A stretch of 64,000 nt of DNA from Bradyrhizobium symbiodeficiens (GTDB lineage Bacteria > Pseudomonadota > Alphaproteobacteria > Rhizobiales > Xanthobacteraceae): positions 124,001 through 188,000 of the forward strand of contig NZ_CP029427.2 in the NCBI RefSeq assembly GCF_002266465.3, written 5' to 3'. Numbering within the stretch: the stretch's first letter is position 1; each line of letters begins with the position of its first letter. Below, in pieces: positions 8,352 to 16,775 of the stretch. Under the pieces are notes generated by a model. It was not told the origin of the DNA. It saw nothing but the letters and a program-made list of their open reading frames with translations, and made no database searches. The position numbers were made by a program, and so were the translations under genes.

Positions 8352-9677
8352 CTAGACCTCATCGAACAGACGTTGTGAAAGTTTCGATCGGATGTTGCCG
8401 GCGGGATCGAGCGATTTGCGGATCGCGTTGAAACGCTGCAGGGCAGGATAGCCGGCCTCGAAGGTCGCGCGCGACTGGCGGGCGTCTTTCGCCAGATAAA
8501 GCCGGCCGCCGGCGGCGACGACCAGGCGATCGATCTCGTCGAGGAAATTCAGGATGTCGCCCTTCACCGGGAAATCCAGCGCCAGCGTGTAGCCGGGCAG
8601 CGGGAACGACAGGATGCCGTTGCCCTGGCCGAGCTTCTTGAGCACGGCGAGGAAGGAGGCGTCGCCGCGCCGCGCGACCCGATCGAGGATCTCGCCGAGC
8701 ACGGCGCGCGCGCCGGCTTGCGGGATCACGCATTGATGCTGAAGGAAGCCGCGCTTGCCGTAGATGCGATTCCAGTCACCGACGCTGTCGAGCGGAAAGA
8801 AATACGGATAGAGCGAGACCACATGGCTGCCGCCGGCCCGGCGCGCGCCCATGCGGTAATAGAGCTCGTTGAAGGCGCGGACGCTGATGCGGTTCAATGC
8901 GATCGACGGCAGGTCGACCGGCACGCTGAGGCGAGAGTCCTTGCCGACCGGAAATGCATCGGCGCCTTCCGCCAGTTCCCCTCTGTCCGCATGCTCGCCG
9001 AGATAGATCAGGGAGCGGCCGAGATCGCGGCCGCGTGCCACGCAGTCGATCCAGGCGACCGAATAGGTCGCGGCGTCGCCCGCCTCGAGCGCGCGCATCG
9101 CGGCATCGAGGTCGGACGCGGAGATCACCCGCTCGCGGATCCAGCCGGTCTCGACCCGCCGCAGCCGCATCGTCGCTTCGAGGATGATGCCGGTCAGGCC
9201 CATGCCGCCGACCGTCGCGAAGAAGGCGTCGGAATTCTCGTCGCGCGAGGCCTCGATGACCTCGCCCTGCCCGGTGCGCAGCAGGAGGCTGTCGACGTAG
9301 CGGCCGAAGCCGCCCTCGCAATGATGGTTCTTGCCGTGCACATCGGCCGCAATGGCGCCGCCGATCGAGACGAAGCGCGTGCCCGGCACGACGAAGGGCA
9401 GGAAGCCGCGCGGGCCGAAGGTGTCGATCAGGTCCGACAGCAGAACGCCGGCTTCGAGACGGATGCGACCGGTTGCCGGATCGAACGACCTGACCCGGTC
9501 GAAGCCGGTCATCGTCACGGTCCGCGCGGCGCCGATCGCGGCATCGCCATAGGCTCGGCCGTTGCCGCGCGCGATGGTGCCGGCCGAGACGGCTTCGCCG
9601 ACCGCCGCGAACGACCGCGGGCGCAGCACATCGCTATCGACGACCGGGAAACGGCCCCAGCCGCTGACGAGGGTCAT
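8352..9677 (-). CDS. DprE1-like FAD-linked decaprenylphosphoryl-ribose 2'-oxidase
   Basis: A 441-residue protein of the VAO/ALO flavoprotein fold. Its N-terminal FAD-binding domain has NGRAYGD near residue 39, PGTRFVSIGGA near 98 and HGKNHH near 115. The C-terminal substrate domain ends with RLYLAKDAR near 395. These match mycobacterial DprE1, including the HGKNHH histidine and the Lys of the LYxAKD segment. The Mycobacterium tuberculosis Cys387 position (GWNICVDFP) is Ala366 here (GYTLALDFP). The predicted reaction is oxidation of polyprenyl-phosphoryl ribose at C2', completing epimerisation with the adjacent DprE2-like protein. It is encoded downstream of uppP on the same strand. A generic sugar-1,4-lactone oxidase is a less likely alternative. 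Confidence 0.8.
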   Translation of the reverse strand: MTLVSGWGRFPVVDSDVLRPRSFAAVGEAVSAGTIARGNGRAYGDAAIGAARTVTMTGFDRVRSFDPATGRIRLEAGVLLSDLIDTFGPRGFLPFVVPGTRFVSIGGAIAADVHGKNHHCEGGFGRYVDSLLLRTGQGEVIEASRDENSDAFFATVGGMGLTGIILEATMRLRRVETGWIRERVISASDLDAAMRALEAGDAATYSVAWIDCVARGRDLGRSLIYLGEHADRGELAEGADAFPVGKDSRLSVPVDLPSIALNRISVRAFNELYYRMGARRAGGSHVVSLYPYFFPLDSVGDWNRIYGKRGFLQHQCVIPQAGARAVLGEILDRVARRGDASFLAVLKKLGQGNGILSFPLPGYTLALDFPVKGDILNFLDEIDRLVVAAGGRLYLAKDARQSRATFEAGYPALQRFNAIRKSLDPAGNIRSKLSQRLFDEV

Positions 9678-9788
9678 GGCTCAGCTCCTGTGCCGGGCGC
9701 GCGCCGCCCGGCGTAGGAAACTGACTAGCGACCAAAAGCTTATTTTGCGTTGCAGACGTGATGCGGGCGTAGCCCCGATCAGAAATGC

Positions 9789-10595
9789 TTAACGCCCCAG
9801 CGCCAGCGCGATCAGGCCGAGGGTGCCGACGATGACGCGCCACCACGCGAACACCACGAAGCCGTGCCGGGTGACATATTCCAGGAACGTCTTGACCACG
9901 ATGATCGCGGTGATGAACGACACCACGAAACCGATCGCGACGACGCCCATGTGGTCCATCGTCATCTCGGAGCGGTTCTTGTAGAAGTCGTAGGCGAACG
10001 CACCGATCATGGTGGGGATGGCGAGGAAGAACGAGAACTCCGCCGCAGCGCGCTTGTCGGCGCCGAGGAACATCGCCGCGACGATGCTGGCGCCGGAACG
10101 CGACACGCCGGGGATCATCGCCACGCACTGCGCGATGCCGATATAGAGATACATCAACAGCGGAAACCTGGTGGCGTCATGCTCGCGCGGCTTGAGGTCG
10201 AGCTTGTCGACCCAGAGCAGGATGGCGCCGCCGACGATCAGCGTGAAGCAGACGACCCAGGGATTGAACAGCACGCTCTTGATGTATTTGCCGGCGACGA
10301 GGCCGACGATGACGGCGGGCAAAAACGCCACCAGCACACCGATCACGAAGCGGCGCGAATAGGTGTCGCCCGTGAAGAAGCCGATCACGACATCCCAGAG
10401 CTTCTTGAAGTACAGCCCGACGATCGCGAGGATCGCACCCAGCTGGATCAGAACCGTAAACGAATCCCAGAAGGCACCTTCGCCGAGATGGAAGAAGCGT
10501 TCCGCGAGCAGCAAATGGCCGGTCGAGGACACGGGAAGGAACTCGGTCACACCCTCGATGATGCCGAGGATCACTGCCCGTATTGCGTCTGACAT
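9789..10595 (-). CDS. uppP: Undecaprenyl-diphosphatase UppP (BacA)
   Basis: A 268-residue integral membrane protein with about eight helices. The two family signatures are visible: EGVTEFLPVSSTGH near residues 15-28 and PGVSRSGAS near 165-173, which carry the catalytic Glu, Ser, His and Arg residues. It removes a phosphate from undecaprenyl pyrophosphate on the periplasmic side and recycles the lipid carrier for peptidoglycan and other surface glycans. It lies 111 bp upstream of the dprE1-like gene on the same strand, which fits a shared polyprenyl-phosphate theme. It is divergent from the fzlA-like gene. Confidence 0.95.
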   Translation of the reverse strand: MSDAIRAVILGIIEGVTEFLPVSSTGHLLLAERFFHLGEGAFWDSFTVLIQLGAILAIVGLYFKKLWDVVIGFFTGDTYSRRFVIGVLVAFLPAVIVGLVAGKYIKSVLFNPWVVCFTLIVGGAILLWVDKLDLKPREHDATRFPLLMYLYIGIAQCVAMIPGVSRSGASIVAAMFLGADKRAAAEFSFFLAIPTMIGAFAYDFYKNRSEMTMDHMGVVAIGFVVSFITAIIVVKTFLEYVTRHGFVVFAWWRVIVGTLGLIALALGR

Positions 10596-10764
10596 ATTTA
10601 CGGTCCATTTCGGCTGGAAAAGCGGGGCTCTTCTCGCCTATTCGCCCCCATGCCGCAATCGCAAAATGCGAAATCACGCCCTTGCCTCGCGGTTTTGAAG
10701 GACTAGTGTGGCGCCGCACAAACATTGATGGAATCTTAAGCACCATCACATAGTCAAAGGCTTC

Positions 10765-11457
10765 ATGTTTACGCTGTTTCATCATCCGTTCTGTCCGCAT
10801 TCGCGTTTCATCCGCCTAATCGCGGGCGAATACGGGCTCGACATCAAGCTGGTCGAAGAGCGCAGCTGGGAGCGGCGCGAGGCGTTTCTGTTGCTCAACG
10901 CGGCGGGCACGACGCCTGTGATGGTGGACGACGAGCACCCGCCGATCCCGGGCGCTGCGATCATCGCCGAATATGTCGACGAGGCCTATGGCGCCGAGAT
11001 GGGGCCGAAGCGCCTGATGCCGGAGACGATCTCCGAGCGCGTCGAGGTCCGCCGGCTGATGGCCTGGTTCAACGAAAAGTTCTTCGAGGAGGTCTCGCAC
11101 CCACTCGTCACCGAGCGCATCTACAAGCGCTTCATGAGCGAGGAGAACGGTGGCGGGGCGCCTTCGGCCGACGTGATGCGCGCCGCCAAGGCCAATGTGC
11201 GCTATCATCTGGCCTATATCGGCTGGCTGGCGCAGACGCGTAATTTCCTCGCCGGCGACCGGCTCACTTACGCGGATCTCGCCGCCGCGGCGCATCTCTC
11301 GGCGATCGACTATCTGGGCGACGTGCCATGGAGCGAGGACGACGCGGCAAAGGCGTGGTACGCGCGGGTGAAGTCCCGTCCGTCGTTCCGTCCGCTGCTG
11401 AGCGAATGGCTGGCCGGCGTGCCGGCGTCGCGGACCTATGTGGACCTGGATTTCTGA
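10765..11457 (+). CDS. fzlA: Glutathione S-transferase-fold protein, probable FzlA (FtsZ-binding)
   Basis: A 230-residue protein with an N-terminal thioredoxin-like GST domain (FHHPFCPHSRFIRL near residues 5-18) and an all-helical C-terminal domain, ending in a tail SRTYVDLDF. The length, the extended C-terminus and the position next to uppP and queG resemble FzlA of Caulobacter and relatives, a GST-fold protein that binds FtsZ filaments and supports constriction and septal wall synthesis. It lacks an obvious catalytic Ser/Tyr arrangement at the usual GST site. If not FzlA, it is a generic GST-family protein. Confidence 0.68.
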   Translation: MFTLFHHPFCPHSRFIRLIAGEYGLDIKLVEERSWERREAFLLLNAAGTTPVMVDDEHPPIPGAAIIAEYVDEAYGAEMGPKRLMPETISERVEVRRLMAWFNEKFFEEVSHPLVTERIYKRFMSEENGGGAPSADVMRAAKANVRYHLAYIGWLAQTRNFLAGDRLTYADLAAAAHLSAIDYLGDVPWSEDDAAKAWYARVKSRPSFRPLLSEWLAGVPASRTYVDLDF

Positions 11458-11465
11458 TGAAGGTC

Positions 11466-11559
11466 GTCATGCCCGGGCTTGTCCCGGGCATCTACGTTCT
11501 TTCACTTTCTATGAACGCCAAGCAAGATCGTGGATGGCCGGGACAAGCCCGGCCATGAC
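11466..11559. repeat. Palindromic intergenic repeat, GTCATG...CATGAC family (copy 2)
   Basis: An inverted repeat with outer GTCATG/CATGAC and two inner hairpins, CCCGGGCTTGTCCCGGG and GGCCGGGACAAGCCCGGCC. It fills the space between the fzlA-like gene and queG, leaving about 15 bp before the queG start. Confidence 0.85.
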
Positions 11560-11573
11560 GAGCGTGGACCATA

Positions 11574-12713
11574 TTGGTGGCTAGATCCAGCACCGACACT
11601 GTTGGGCTGCGTGCTGCTCTCGACGAGCAAGCGCGTGCGCTCGGCTTCGACTGCATCGGCATCACCGCGCCGGGCACGATCGAGAGCGCCGGAAAATACT
11701 TCCTCGAATTCATCGCGTCGGGCAGCCATGGCGACATGGATTGGCTCGCGAGCCAGCCGGAGCGCCGGGTCGATCCGCGCGGGCTGTGGGCTGACGTTCG
11801 CTCGGTGATCATGCTCGGCGTCAATTACGGCCCCGATTCCGATCCGCTCGCGATCCTCGAGCAACGCACACGCGCGGCGATCTCGGTCTATGCGCAGGGC
11901 GATGACTATCACGATCTCATCAAGAAGCGCCTGAAGGCGCTGGCGCGCTGGCTGGTCGCAACCGCGCCGTCGGACGTCAAGGTGTTCGTCGACACCGCGG
12001 CGGTGATGGAGAAGCCGCTGGCGCAAACCGCGGGTCTCGGCTGGCAGGGCAAGCACACCAACCTCGTCTCGCGCGAATTCGGCTCGTGGCTGTTCCTCGG
12101 CGCGATCTACACCACGCTGGTGCTGCCGCGCGACGAGGCCGAGATCGATCATTGCGGCTCGTGCCGGGCCTGTCTCGACATCTGCCCGACGTCGGCGTTT
12201 CCCGCGCCTTACAAGCTCGATGCGCGGCGCTGCATCTCCTATCTCACCATCGAGAACAAGGGACCGATCCCGCACGAATTCCGCAAAGCCATCGGCAACC
12301 GAATCTACGGCTGCGACGATTGCCTCGCGGCGTGTCCCTGGAACAAATTCGCGCGGGAGGGACGCGAGGCCAAGCTCGCGGCACGCGACGAGCTGCGTGC
12401 GCCTGATCTTGCCGAACTCGCACGCCTCGACGATGCCGCGTTCCGCGCGCTGTTCACGAAGTCGCCGGTCAAGCGCATCGGCCGCGACCGCTTCTTGCGG
12501 AATGTGTTGATCGCGATCGGCAACTCGGGTGACGTGGAGCTGGCGGCAGAGGCGCTGCGATTGCTCGACGACGCGAGTCCGCTGGTGCGCGGCGCTGCGG
12601 TGTGGACGCTGCGGCAGTTGGTGTCGCCGGAGGAGTTTGCGGCGATCAAGACGAACGCCATCGCGAGCGAGCACGACGAGAGTGTTCGTGAGGAGTGGCA
12701 GGCCGCTTCCTAG
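11574..12713 (+). CDS. queG: Epoxyqueuosine reductase QueG
   Basis: A 379-residue cobalamin-dependent iron-sulphur enzyme that reduces epoxyqueuosine to queuosine at the tRNA wobble base. Two ferredoxin-like clusters are visible: [12 protein letters not shown] near residues 193-204 and [10 protein letters not shown] near 244-253. The VLGVNYG segment near residue 82 belongs to the N-terminal DUF1730 domain. A HEAT-like repeat ([20 protein letters not shown]) closes the C-terminus. TTG 11574 or GTG 11577 are the plausible starts; neither has a strong ribosome-binding site because a palindromic repeat occupies the upstream DNA. It follows the fzlA-like gene in the same direction. Confidence 0.93.
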   Translation: MVARSSTDTVGLRAALDEQARALGFDCIGITAPGTIESAGKYFLEFIASGSHGDMDWLASQPERRVDPRGLWADVRSVIMLGVNYGPDSDPLAILEQRTRAAISVYAQGDDYHDLIKKRLKALARWLVATAPSDVKVFVDTAAVMEKPLAQTAGLGWQGKHTNLVSREFGSWLFLGAIYTTLVLPRDEAEIDHCGSCRACLDICPTSAFPAPYKLDARRCISYLTIENKGPIPHEFRKAIGNRIYGCDDCLAACPWNKFAREGREAKLAARDELRAPDLAELARLDDAAFRALFTKSPVKRIGRDRFLRNVLIAIGNSGDVELAAEALRLLDDASPLVRGAAVWTLRQLVSPEEFAAIKTNAIASEHDESVREEWQAAS

Positions 12714-12751
12714 ACTTGATTTCCCCGCGCGTTCCCGCAAAGTCGCGGGCC

Positions 12752-13549
12752 ATGACAAACCTGCCTTTCTTCACCCGCGACGGCGACACATTCCATCCGA
12801 CGGAAGCCGCCAATGGTCCGTGGGATCCGAAATCGCTGCACGGACGCGTCGTCGTCGGGCTGCTCGGCTTTGCCATCGAGGAGCGCCATTCCGGTCCCGA
12901 ATTGATGCCGGCGCGGCTGACCGTCGACATGTTTCGGCTGCCGACCATCGACAAGCCGATCGAGGTGACGACACGCCTGGTGCGCGACGGGTTGCGCATC
13001 CGCGTGGTCGAGGCGGAATTCGTCTCCGGCGGAGTCAGCATGGCGCGCGCCTCGTGCCAGCTGCTGCGCAAGACGCAGAATCCTGACGGCAATGTCTGGT
13101 CGCCGCCGAACTGGGACGTGCCGAAGCCGGCCGACATTCCAAAACCCACCGATCCCAGGCTCGGCATGAACGGCAAATGGACGACGCGCCCCATCGTCGG
13201 CCATATGGGCTCGCTCGGTCCGAGAAAACTCTGGATGAGCGAGGTACGGGAACTCGTCGCGGGCGTGCCGATGACGCCGTTCGTCCACGTCGCCACCGGC
13301 GCCGATTTCGCCAGCCCGTTTGCCAATGCCGGCGACAACGGGCTCGGCTACATCAACAGCGACGTGACGATCTATCTGCACCGCCTGCCGGTGACGAACT
13401 GGATCGGATTCGAGGTGGTGAACCATCACGCCACCGACGGCGTCGCGATCGGCGAATGCTGGCTCTACGACGAACAGGGCCCGATCGGCACCGCGACGGT
13501 GGCCGCGCTGGCGCAGCGCAAGCCGATGGCGAATCCGTCGAAGCGGTAG
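12752..13549 (+). CDS. Acyl-CoA thioesterase-like double hot-dog protein
   Basis: About 265 residues from ATG 12752 (MTNLPFF...). The open frame extends upstream to 12695, but that part overlaps queG and has no family-like sequence. It contains tandem hot-dog domains of the TesB/acyl-CoA thioesterase type: the first with the LHGRVVVGLLGFA segment near residue 30, the second from about residue 130 with VTIYLHRLPVTNWIGFEV. Members hydrolyse acyl-CoA or act in aromatic-acid metabolism; the substrate here is not indicated. It lies 38 bp after queG and may be co-transcribed with it. Confidence 0.75.
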   Translation: MTNLPFFTRDGDTFHPTEAANGPWDPKSLHGRVVVGLLGFAIEERHSGPELMPARLTVDMFRLPTIDKPIEVTTRLVRDGLRIRVVEAEFVSGGVSMARASCQLLRKTQNPDGNVWSPPNWDVPKPADIPKPTDPRLGMNGKWTTRPIVGHMGSLGPRKLWMSEVRELVAGVPMTPFVHVATGADFASPFANAGDNGLGYINSDVTIYLHRLPVTNWIGFEVVNHHATDGVAIGECWLYDEQGPIGTATVAALAQRKPMANPSKR

Positions 13550-13557
13550 TTTGTCGT

Positions 13558-14025
13558 CTACGCAAGATGCCGCAGCATCTCCGGCCGCGCCTTCAGCTCC
13601 GCGCCCTGCTTGGCCACGATCTTCGCAATTCTTTCCGGCGCGAACCTCAGGTCGACGAATGCCGGCGCGGTATTGGCGACCTCATGATAGCTCACGATCC
13701 TGCCCTCACGCAGCGTCATGATCGCAACGCCCTCGAACATCGCCCGCGCGCCGCCAGCTTCCGGCAGGGTCGAACGATAGCTGAAGGTGTAGCGGGCATA
13801 GAGCGTGGTGCCGTCCGACACGGGATCATGCATATCCCAGCGGAAATCGGTCGCCGTGCGATAGAACCAGTCGTCGATCATCGCAGCGATCTTGGTACGG
13901 CCTTCGAAGGCGCCGTAGAACACGTCGTGATAGACGCCGTCCTCGGCGAACAGCTCGGCGAATGCTTTGCCGTTGCGCTGTTCGACAGCGTCGCAGAAGG
14001 CGCGCAGCATGGCGGTGGTGGTCAT
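13558..14025 (-). CDS. NTF2-like (SnoaL-type) small protein
   Basis: A 155-residue protein with the compact alpha+beta NTF2/SnoaL fold pattern: helical N-terminus (MLRAFCDAVEQRNGKAFAELFAEDGVYHDV), a conserved aromatic/acidic pocket and a C-terminal sheet (IMTLREGRIVSYHEV). The fold serves isomerases, dehydratases and ligand-binding proteins. Nothing here identifies the ligand. It is convergent with the thioesterase gene with an 8-bp gap and divergent from a palindromic repeat on its other side. Confidence 0.7.
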   Translation of the reverse strand: MTTTAMLRAFCDAVEQRNGKAFAELFAEDGVYHDVFYGAFEGRTKIAAMIDDWFYRTATDFRWDMHDPVSDGTTLYARYTFSYRSTLPEAGGARAMFEGVAIMTLREGRIVSYHEVANTAPAFVDLRFAPERIAKIVAKQGAELKARPEMLRHLA

Positions 14026-14050
14026 TGACGTTTCTCCCTACGCGTTCTCG

Positions 14051-14151
14051 GTCATGCCCCGCGAAGGCGGGGCATCCAGTACGCCGCGGCTTCTCGGCTT
14101 AAGCACGACCGTCTCTGGAATACTGGATTGCCCGCTTTCGCGGGCAATGAC
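14051..14151. repeat. Palindromic intergenic repeat, GTCATG...AATGAC family variant (copy 3)
   Basis: The left arm GTCATGCCCCGCGAAGGCGG and right arm GCCCGCTTTCGCGGGCAATG form separate hairpins and pair with each other imperfectly across about 60 bp. It lies between the NTF2-like and alpha/beta hydrolase genes. Confidence 0.75.
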
Positions 14152-14167
14152 AGCGAGTACGACACTC

Positions 14168-14956
14168 TCACCCGATCTCCGCCACCGCGGCAAGGATGCG
14201 TGCGATGTCCTGCGGGCGGGAGAGGCGGTGGTCGCCGTCCTGGATCATGGTCAGCACGACGTCGTCGGCCGGCAGGCGATGCGTCAGCGCGAAAGCGTGC
14301 TGCCAGGGCACATCAGGATCCTTCGCGCCCTGCAGGATGCGGACCGGGCAGCCGAGATCGATGGCGCTGCCGAGCACGAGATGGTTGCGGCCCTCCTCGA
14401 TCAGGTTCCGCGTGATCGGATAGGGCGAGCCGTCGCCATACTCCGACGGACGCAGCCAGAGGCCCTTGGTTTCGATCTCCTGCTTCACCGCGGGCGAGAA
14501 ATTCTTCCACATCAGCTCTTCCGTGAAATCAGGCGCCGGCGCGATCAGCACCAAGCCCGCGAGCGCGGCCGCGCCAGAACGCTTCCTGATCTCGCGTGCG
14601 AGCAGCAGCGCCATCCAGCCGCCCATGGAGGAGCCGATCAGGACCTGCGGGCCATCACAGAACCGATCGAACACCGCCACGCACTCCTCCAGCCAGCGTC
14701 CGATGGTTCCGTCAGCGAAATCGCCGCCGGATTCGCCGTGACCGGAATAGTCGAACCGGACCATGGCGCGGCCGTGATCCCGTGCCCAGGCGTCCAATGC
14801 CAGCGCCTTGCTGCCCTGCATGTCCGATTTGAATCCGCCGAGCCAGAGCAGCCCGGGCCCCTGCCCGCGCCGGCTGCGCACCGCGATCCTGCGTGCTGAC
14901 GGGCCCTCGCCCACATCGATGAAGTCGAGCACGGCATCGGGAATTGCGTGGGTCAT
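14168..14956 (-). CDS. Alpha/beta hydrolase (ABHD10-like)
   Basis: A 262-residue alpha/beta hydrolase. The nucleophile elbow GSSMGG is near residue 109, an oxyanion-strand motif WLGGFKSDM near residue 38, the acidic residue probably in the QGAKDPDVPW segment near 212, and the catalytic histidine in GDHRLSRP near 245. The sequence resembles the ABHD10/depalmitoylase-type hydrolases widespread in alphaproteobacteria. The physiological ester or thioester substrate is not known from the sequence. It is divergent from infC. Confidence 0.8.
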   Translation of the reverse strand: MTHAIPDAVLDFIDVGEGPSARRIAVRSRRGQGPGLLWLGGFKSDMQGSKALALDAWARDHGRAMVRFDYSGHGESGGDFADGTIGRWLEECVAVFDRFCDGPQVLIGSSMGGWMALLLAREIRKRSGAAALAGLVLIAPAPDFTEELMWKNFSPAVKQEIETKGLWLRPSEYGDGSPYPITRNLIEEGRNHLVLGSAIDLGCPVRILQGAKDPDVPWQHAFALTHRLPADDVVLTMIQDGDHRLSRPQDIARILAAVAEIG

Positions 14957-15190
14957 GGAACGTTTACCCTGGCTGCGCAGTTTGAGCTATCGGGTCGTAT
15001 TCGGCAGCGCCGGAGACCGGCATTGTCCCTTTGGGACGCTTGCGGAACGGAAGCAAGGTGTCTATGTCGGTCAGCGTGCCCAGGCGTGACCGAAATACCT
15101 CGCATTTGAGGGTTTTTCGTTGCCCGCACGCGCGAATTGCTTGCCGGCAAACGTGTCTTCCTGCAAAGTAGCCGCCTCTTTCACAACTTT

Positions 15191-15205
15191 GGAGAACAAC
15201 CCATT
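15191..15205 (+). promoter_or_regulatory. infC ribosome-binding site and AUU start codon
   Basis: GGAG at 15191-15194 is followed after 8 nt by ATT at 15203-15205, in frame with infC. This spacing selects the rare AUU start, as known for infC of E. coli, where IF-3 discriminates against its own start codon and thereby represses its own translation. The only upstream alternative (TTG 15137) has no good ribosome-binding site and adds 22 residues unlike IF-3. Confidence 0.75.
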
Positions 15206-15742
15206 CGCCGTCCCAATAAAGCCCCGCCCGTTGCCAGCAAAGACGGGCCGCGCATCAATGATGATATCCGCAATGCGCAGATCCAGCTGATCGATCAGGC
15301 CGGTGACAACAAAGGCACCGTCGAGACCGTTGCGGCTATCCGCATGGCCCAGGAAGCCGGCATGGATCTGGTCGAGATCTCGCCGAACGTCAGCCCTCCC
15401 GTCTGCAAGATCATGGACTACGGGAAGTACAAATATTCCGCGCAGAAAAAAGCCGCCGAAGCCCGCAAGCGGCAGAAGATCGTCGAGATCAAGGAGATCA
15501 AGCTCCGCCCGATGATCGACGACCACGATTACGAAGTTAAGATGCGCGCGATGCAGCGGTTCTTCGAAGAAGGTGACAAGGTCAAGATCACGTTGCGCTA
15601 TCGCGGCCGCGAAATGGCGCACCAGGAGATCGGCACCAAGCTTCTCGACAAGATCAAGACCGACGTCGCCGAGCTCGCCAAGGTCGAGCAGGACGCCAGG
15701 TTCGAGGGCCGCCAGGTCGTCATGGTGCTGGCGCCGCGCTGA
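15203..15742 (+). CDS. infC: Translation initiation factor IF-3
   Basis: A 179-residue protein when started at ATT 15203 (IRRPNKAPP...). The N-domain carries GPRINDDIR near residue 18 and the C-domain KIKLRPxxDxHDY-like signature ([15 protein letters not shown]) near residues 90-105. IF-3 binds the 30S subunit, prevents premature 50S joining and proofreads the start codon and initiator tRNA. In many bacteria infC, rpmI and rplT form one operon. Here infC ends with its own terminator and is separated from rpmI by about 750 bp and a gene on the opposite strand. Confidence 0.96.
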   Translation: MRRPNKAPPVASKDGPRINDDIRNAQIQLIDQAGDNKGTVETVAAIRMAQEAGMDLVEISPNVSPPVCKIMDYGKYKYSAQKKAAEARKRQKIVEIKEIKLRPMIDDHDYEVKMRAMQRFFEEGDKVKITLRYRGREMAHQEIGTKLLDKIKTDVAELAKVEQDARFEGRQVVMVLAPR

Positions 15743-15768
15743 CGCCAGCTTGTTAAGATAGAGATTTC

Positions 15769-15804
15769 AACGGCCCGTACGGATTTCCGGCGGGCCGTTT
15801 TGTT
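15769..15804 (+). terminator. Rho-independent terminator after infC
   Basis: AACGGCCCG (15769-15777) pairs with CGGGCCGTT (15791-15799) around a 13-nt loop and is followed by a T-rich run (TTTGTTT). It lies 26 bp past the infC stop and could also serve the convergent gene at 15821-16225. Confidence 0.85.
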
Positions 15805-15820
15805 TGGGCGAGCTGCGCCG

Positions 15821-16225
15821 CTACGTCCTTGTCGCCTGCCAGGTGCCGCTGCATTGGTCTCCGGAAATGATGCCCTTCCATGAGCCGGTGCCATTCACGC
15901 CGGCGAGCCGGCCGCCGCCGCTGGCATGGGAGGCGCCGACCGAGACATGGACCGCCACGGCACCGCCGCGCTTGACCGTACCGGAGACCCGGCCGCCGCC
16001 CGCGGAGGAGACACGGCTGCCCGTTACCGTGAAGGGGACGCTATAGCCGGAGCTGCAATTGCCCCGGCTGGTGGCGAAGGTGACATTCCAGATGCCGTCA
16101 TAGCCGCCGACGCGGGCATCGGCGGTCGATGGCAGCGCGACTGTGGCGAGTACGGCGAGCAGCGCGAGACGGCGCGGGCGGGCGAAATCAGTCGAAGAGA
16201 ACAGCGCTAGGGACGAATAGGCCAT
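15821..16225 (-). CDS. Small secreted protein of unknown function
   Basis: 134 residues from ATG 16225, chosen because AGGAC lies just upstream and a signal peptide follows (hydrophobic stretch about residues 20-34, ending STADA). An open frame extends upstream to 16348 but adds no signal. The mature part is Gly/Ser-rich, has two cysteines (NCSSGY and DQCSGTW) that may form a disulphide, and starts with YDGIWNVTF, a pattern seen in small periplasmic beta-rich proteins of rhizobia. No family recognised. It interrupts the usual infC-rpmI-rplT order. Confidence 0.65.
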   Translation of the reverse strand: MAYSSLALFSSTDFARPRRLALLAVLATVALPSTADARVGGYDGIWNVTFATSRGNCSSGYSVPFTVTGSRVSSAGGGRVSGTVKRGGAVAVHVSVGASHASGGGRLAGVNGTGSWKGIISGDQCSGTWQATRT

Positions 16226-16494
16226 TTTGGTCCTGCTCCGGGCGACACGGTTTGGACATAGTGTACCAGCACCGAATAGTCGGCCGGTAGGTTCCGCCGG
16301 TTCATCGTTGCCAATTCGCCCGTTCTCTGTCATAAGCCCGGCCTTCATCGCCCGGCTGATTAAGGGCTGCCGTGGCGGTGTCCGTGCGGGTTTCGCGCTT
16401 GTTCGTGAAACTTGAGCACAATCAACGCTCTAACGAGCATTTTTGACGGCCAGCCGCCTTCGCGGGCGGATCCCTGTGCCATTAGGAGAGCCAA

Positions 16495-16695
16495 ATGCCC
16501 AAGCTGAAGACCAAATCGGGCGCTAAAAAGCGCTTCAAGGTGACTGCCACCGGCAAAGTGATGTTCGCCCATCGCGGCAAGCGTCACGGCATGATCAAGC
16601 GGACGAAGAAGCAGATCCGTCAGCTGCGCGGCACCGCGGTGCTGTTCAAGACCGACGGCGACAACGTCAAGAAGTACTTCTTGCCGAACGCCTGA
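16495..16695 (+). CDS. rpmI: 50S ribosomal protein L35
   Basis: A 66-residue, very basic protein with the L35 signature [19 protein letters not shown] at the N-terminus and a C-terminal YFLPNA. It has a strong ribosome-binding site (AGGAGAG) 6-7 nt before the ATG. It is followed by rplT after 80 bp; the spacer contains a small hairpin (16721-16739, TGCCGC/GCGGCA). In E. coli L20 represses rpmI-rplT translation; whether that occurs here cannot be judged. Confidence 0.97.
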   Translation: MPKLKTKSGAKKRFKVTATGKVMFAHRGKRHGMIKRTKKQIRQLRGTAVLFKTDGDNVKKYFLPNA

Positions 16696-16775
16696 TCGCG
16701 TCCCCGATCATTGCCGACCGTGCCGCCTTTTGCGCGGCAATCCGATAACCAAAGTCATCTCTGAAGGATTTCGTC

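Noticed and set aside
15137..15205. Upstream TTG as the infC start
   Set aside because: No ribosome-binding site, and the added 22 residues do not look like IF-3; the ATT with GGAG fits better.
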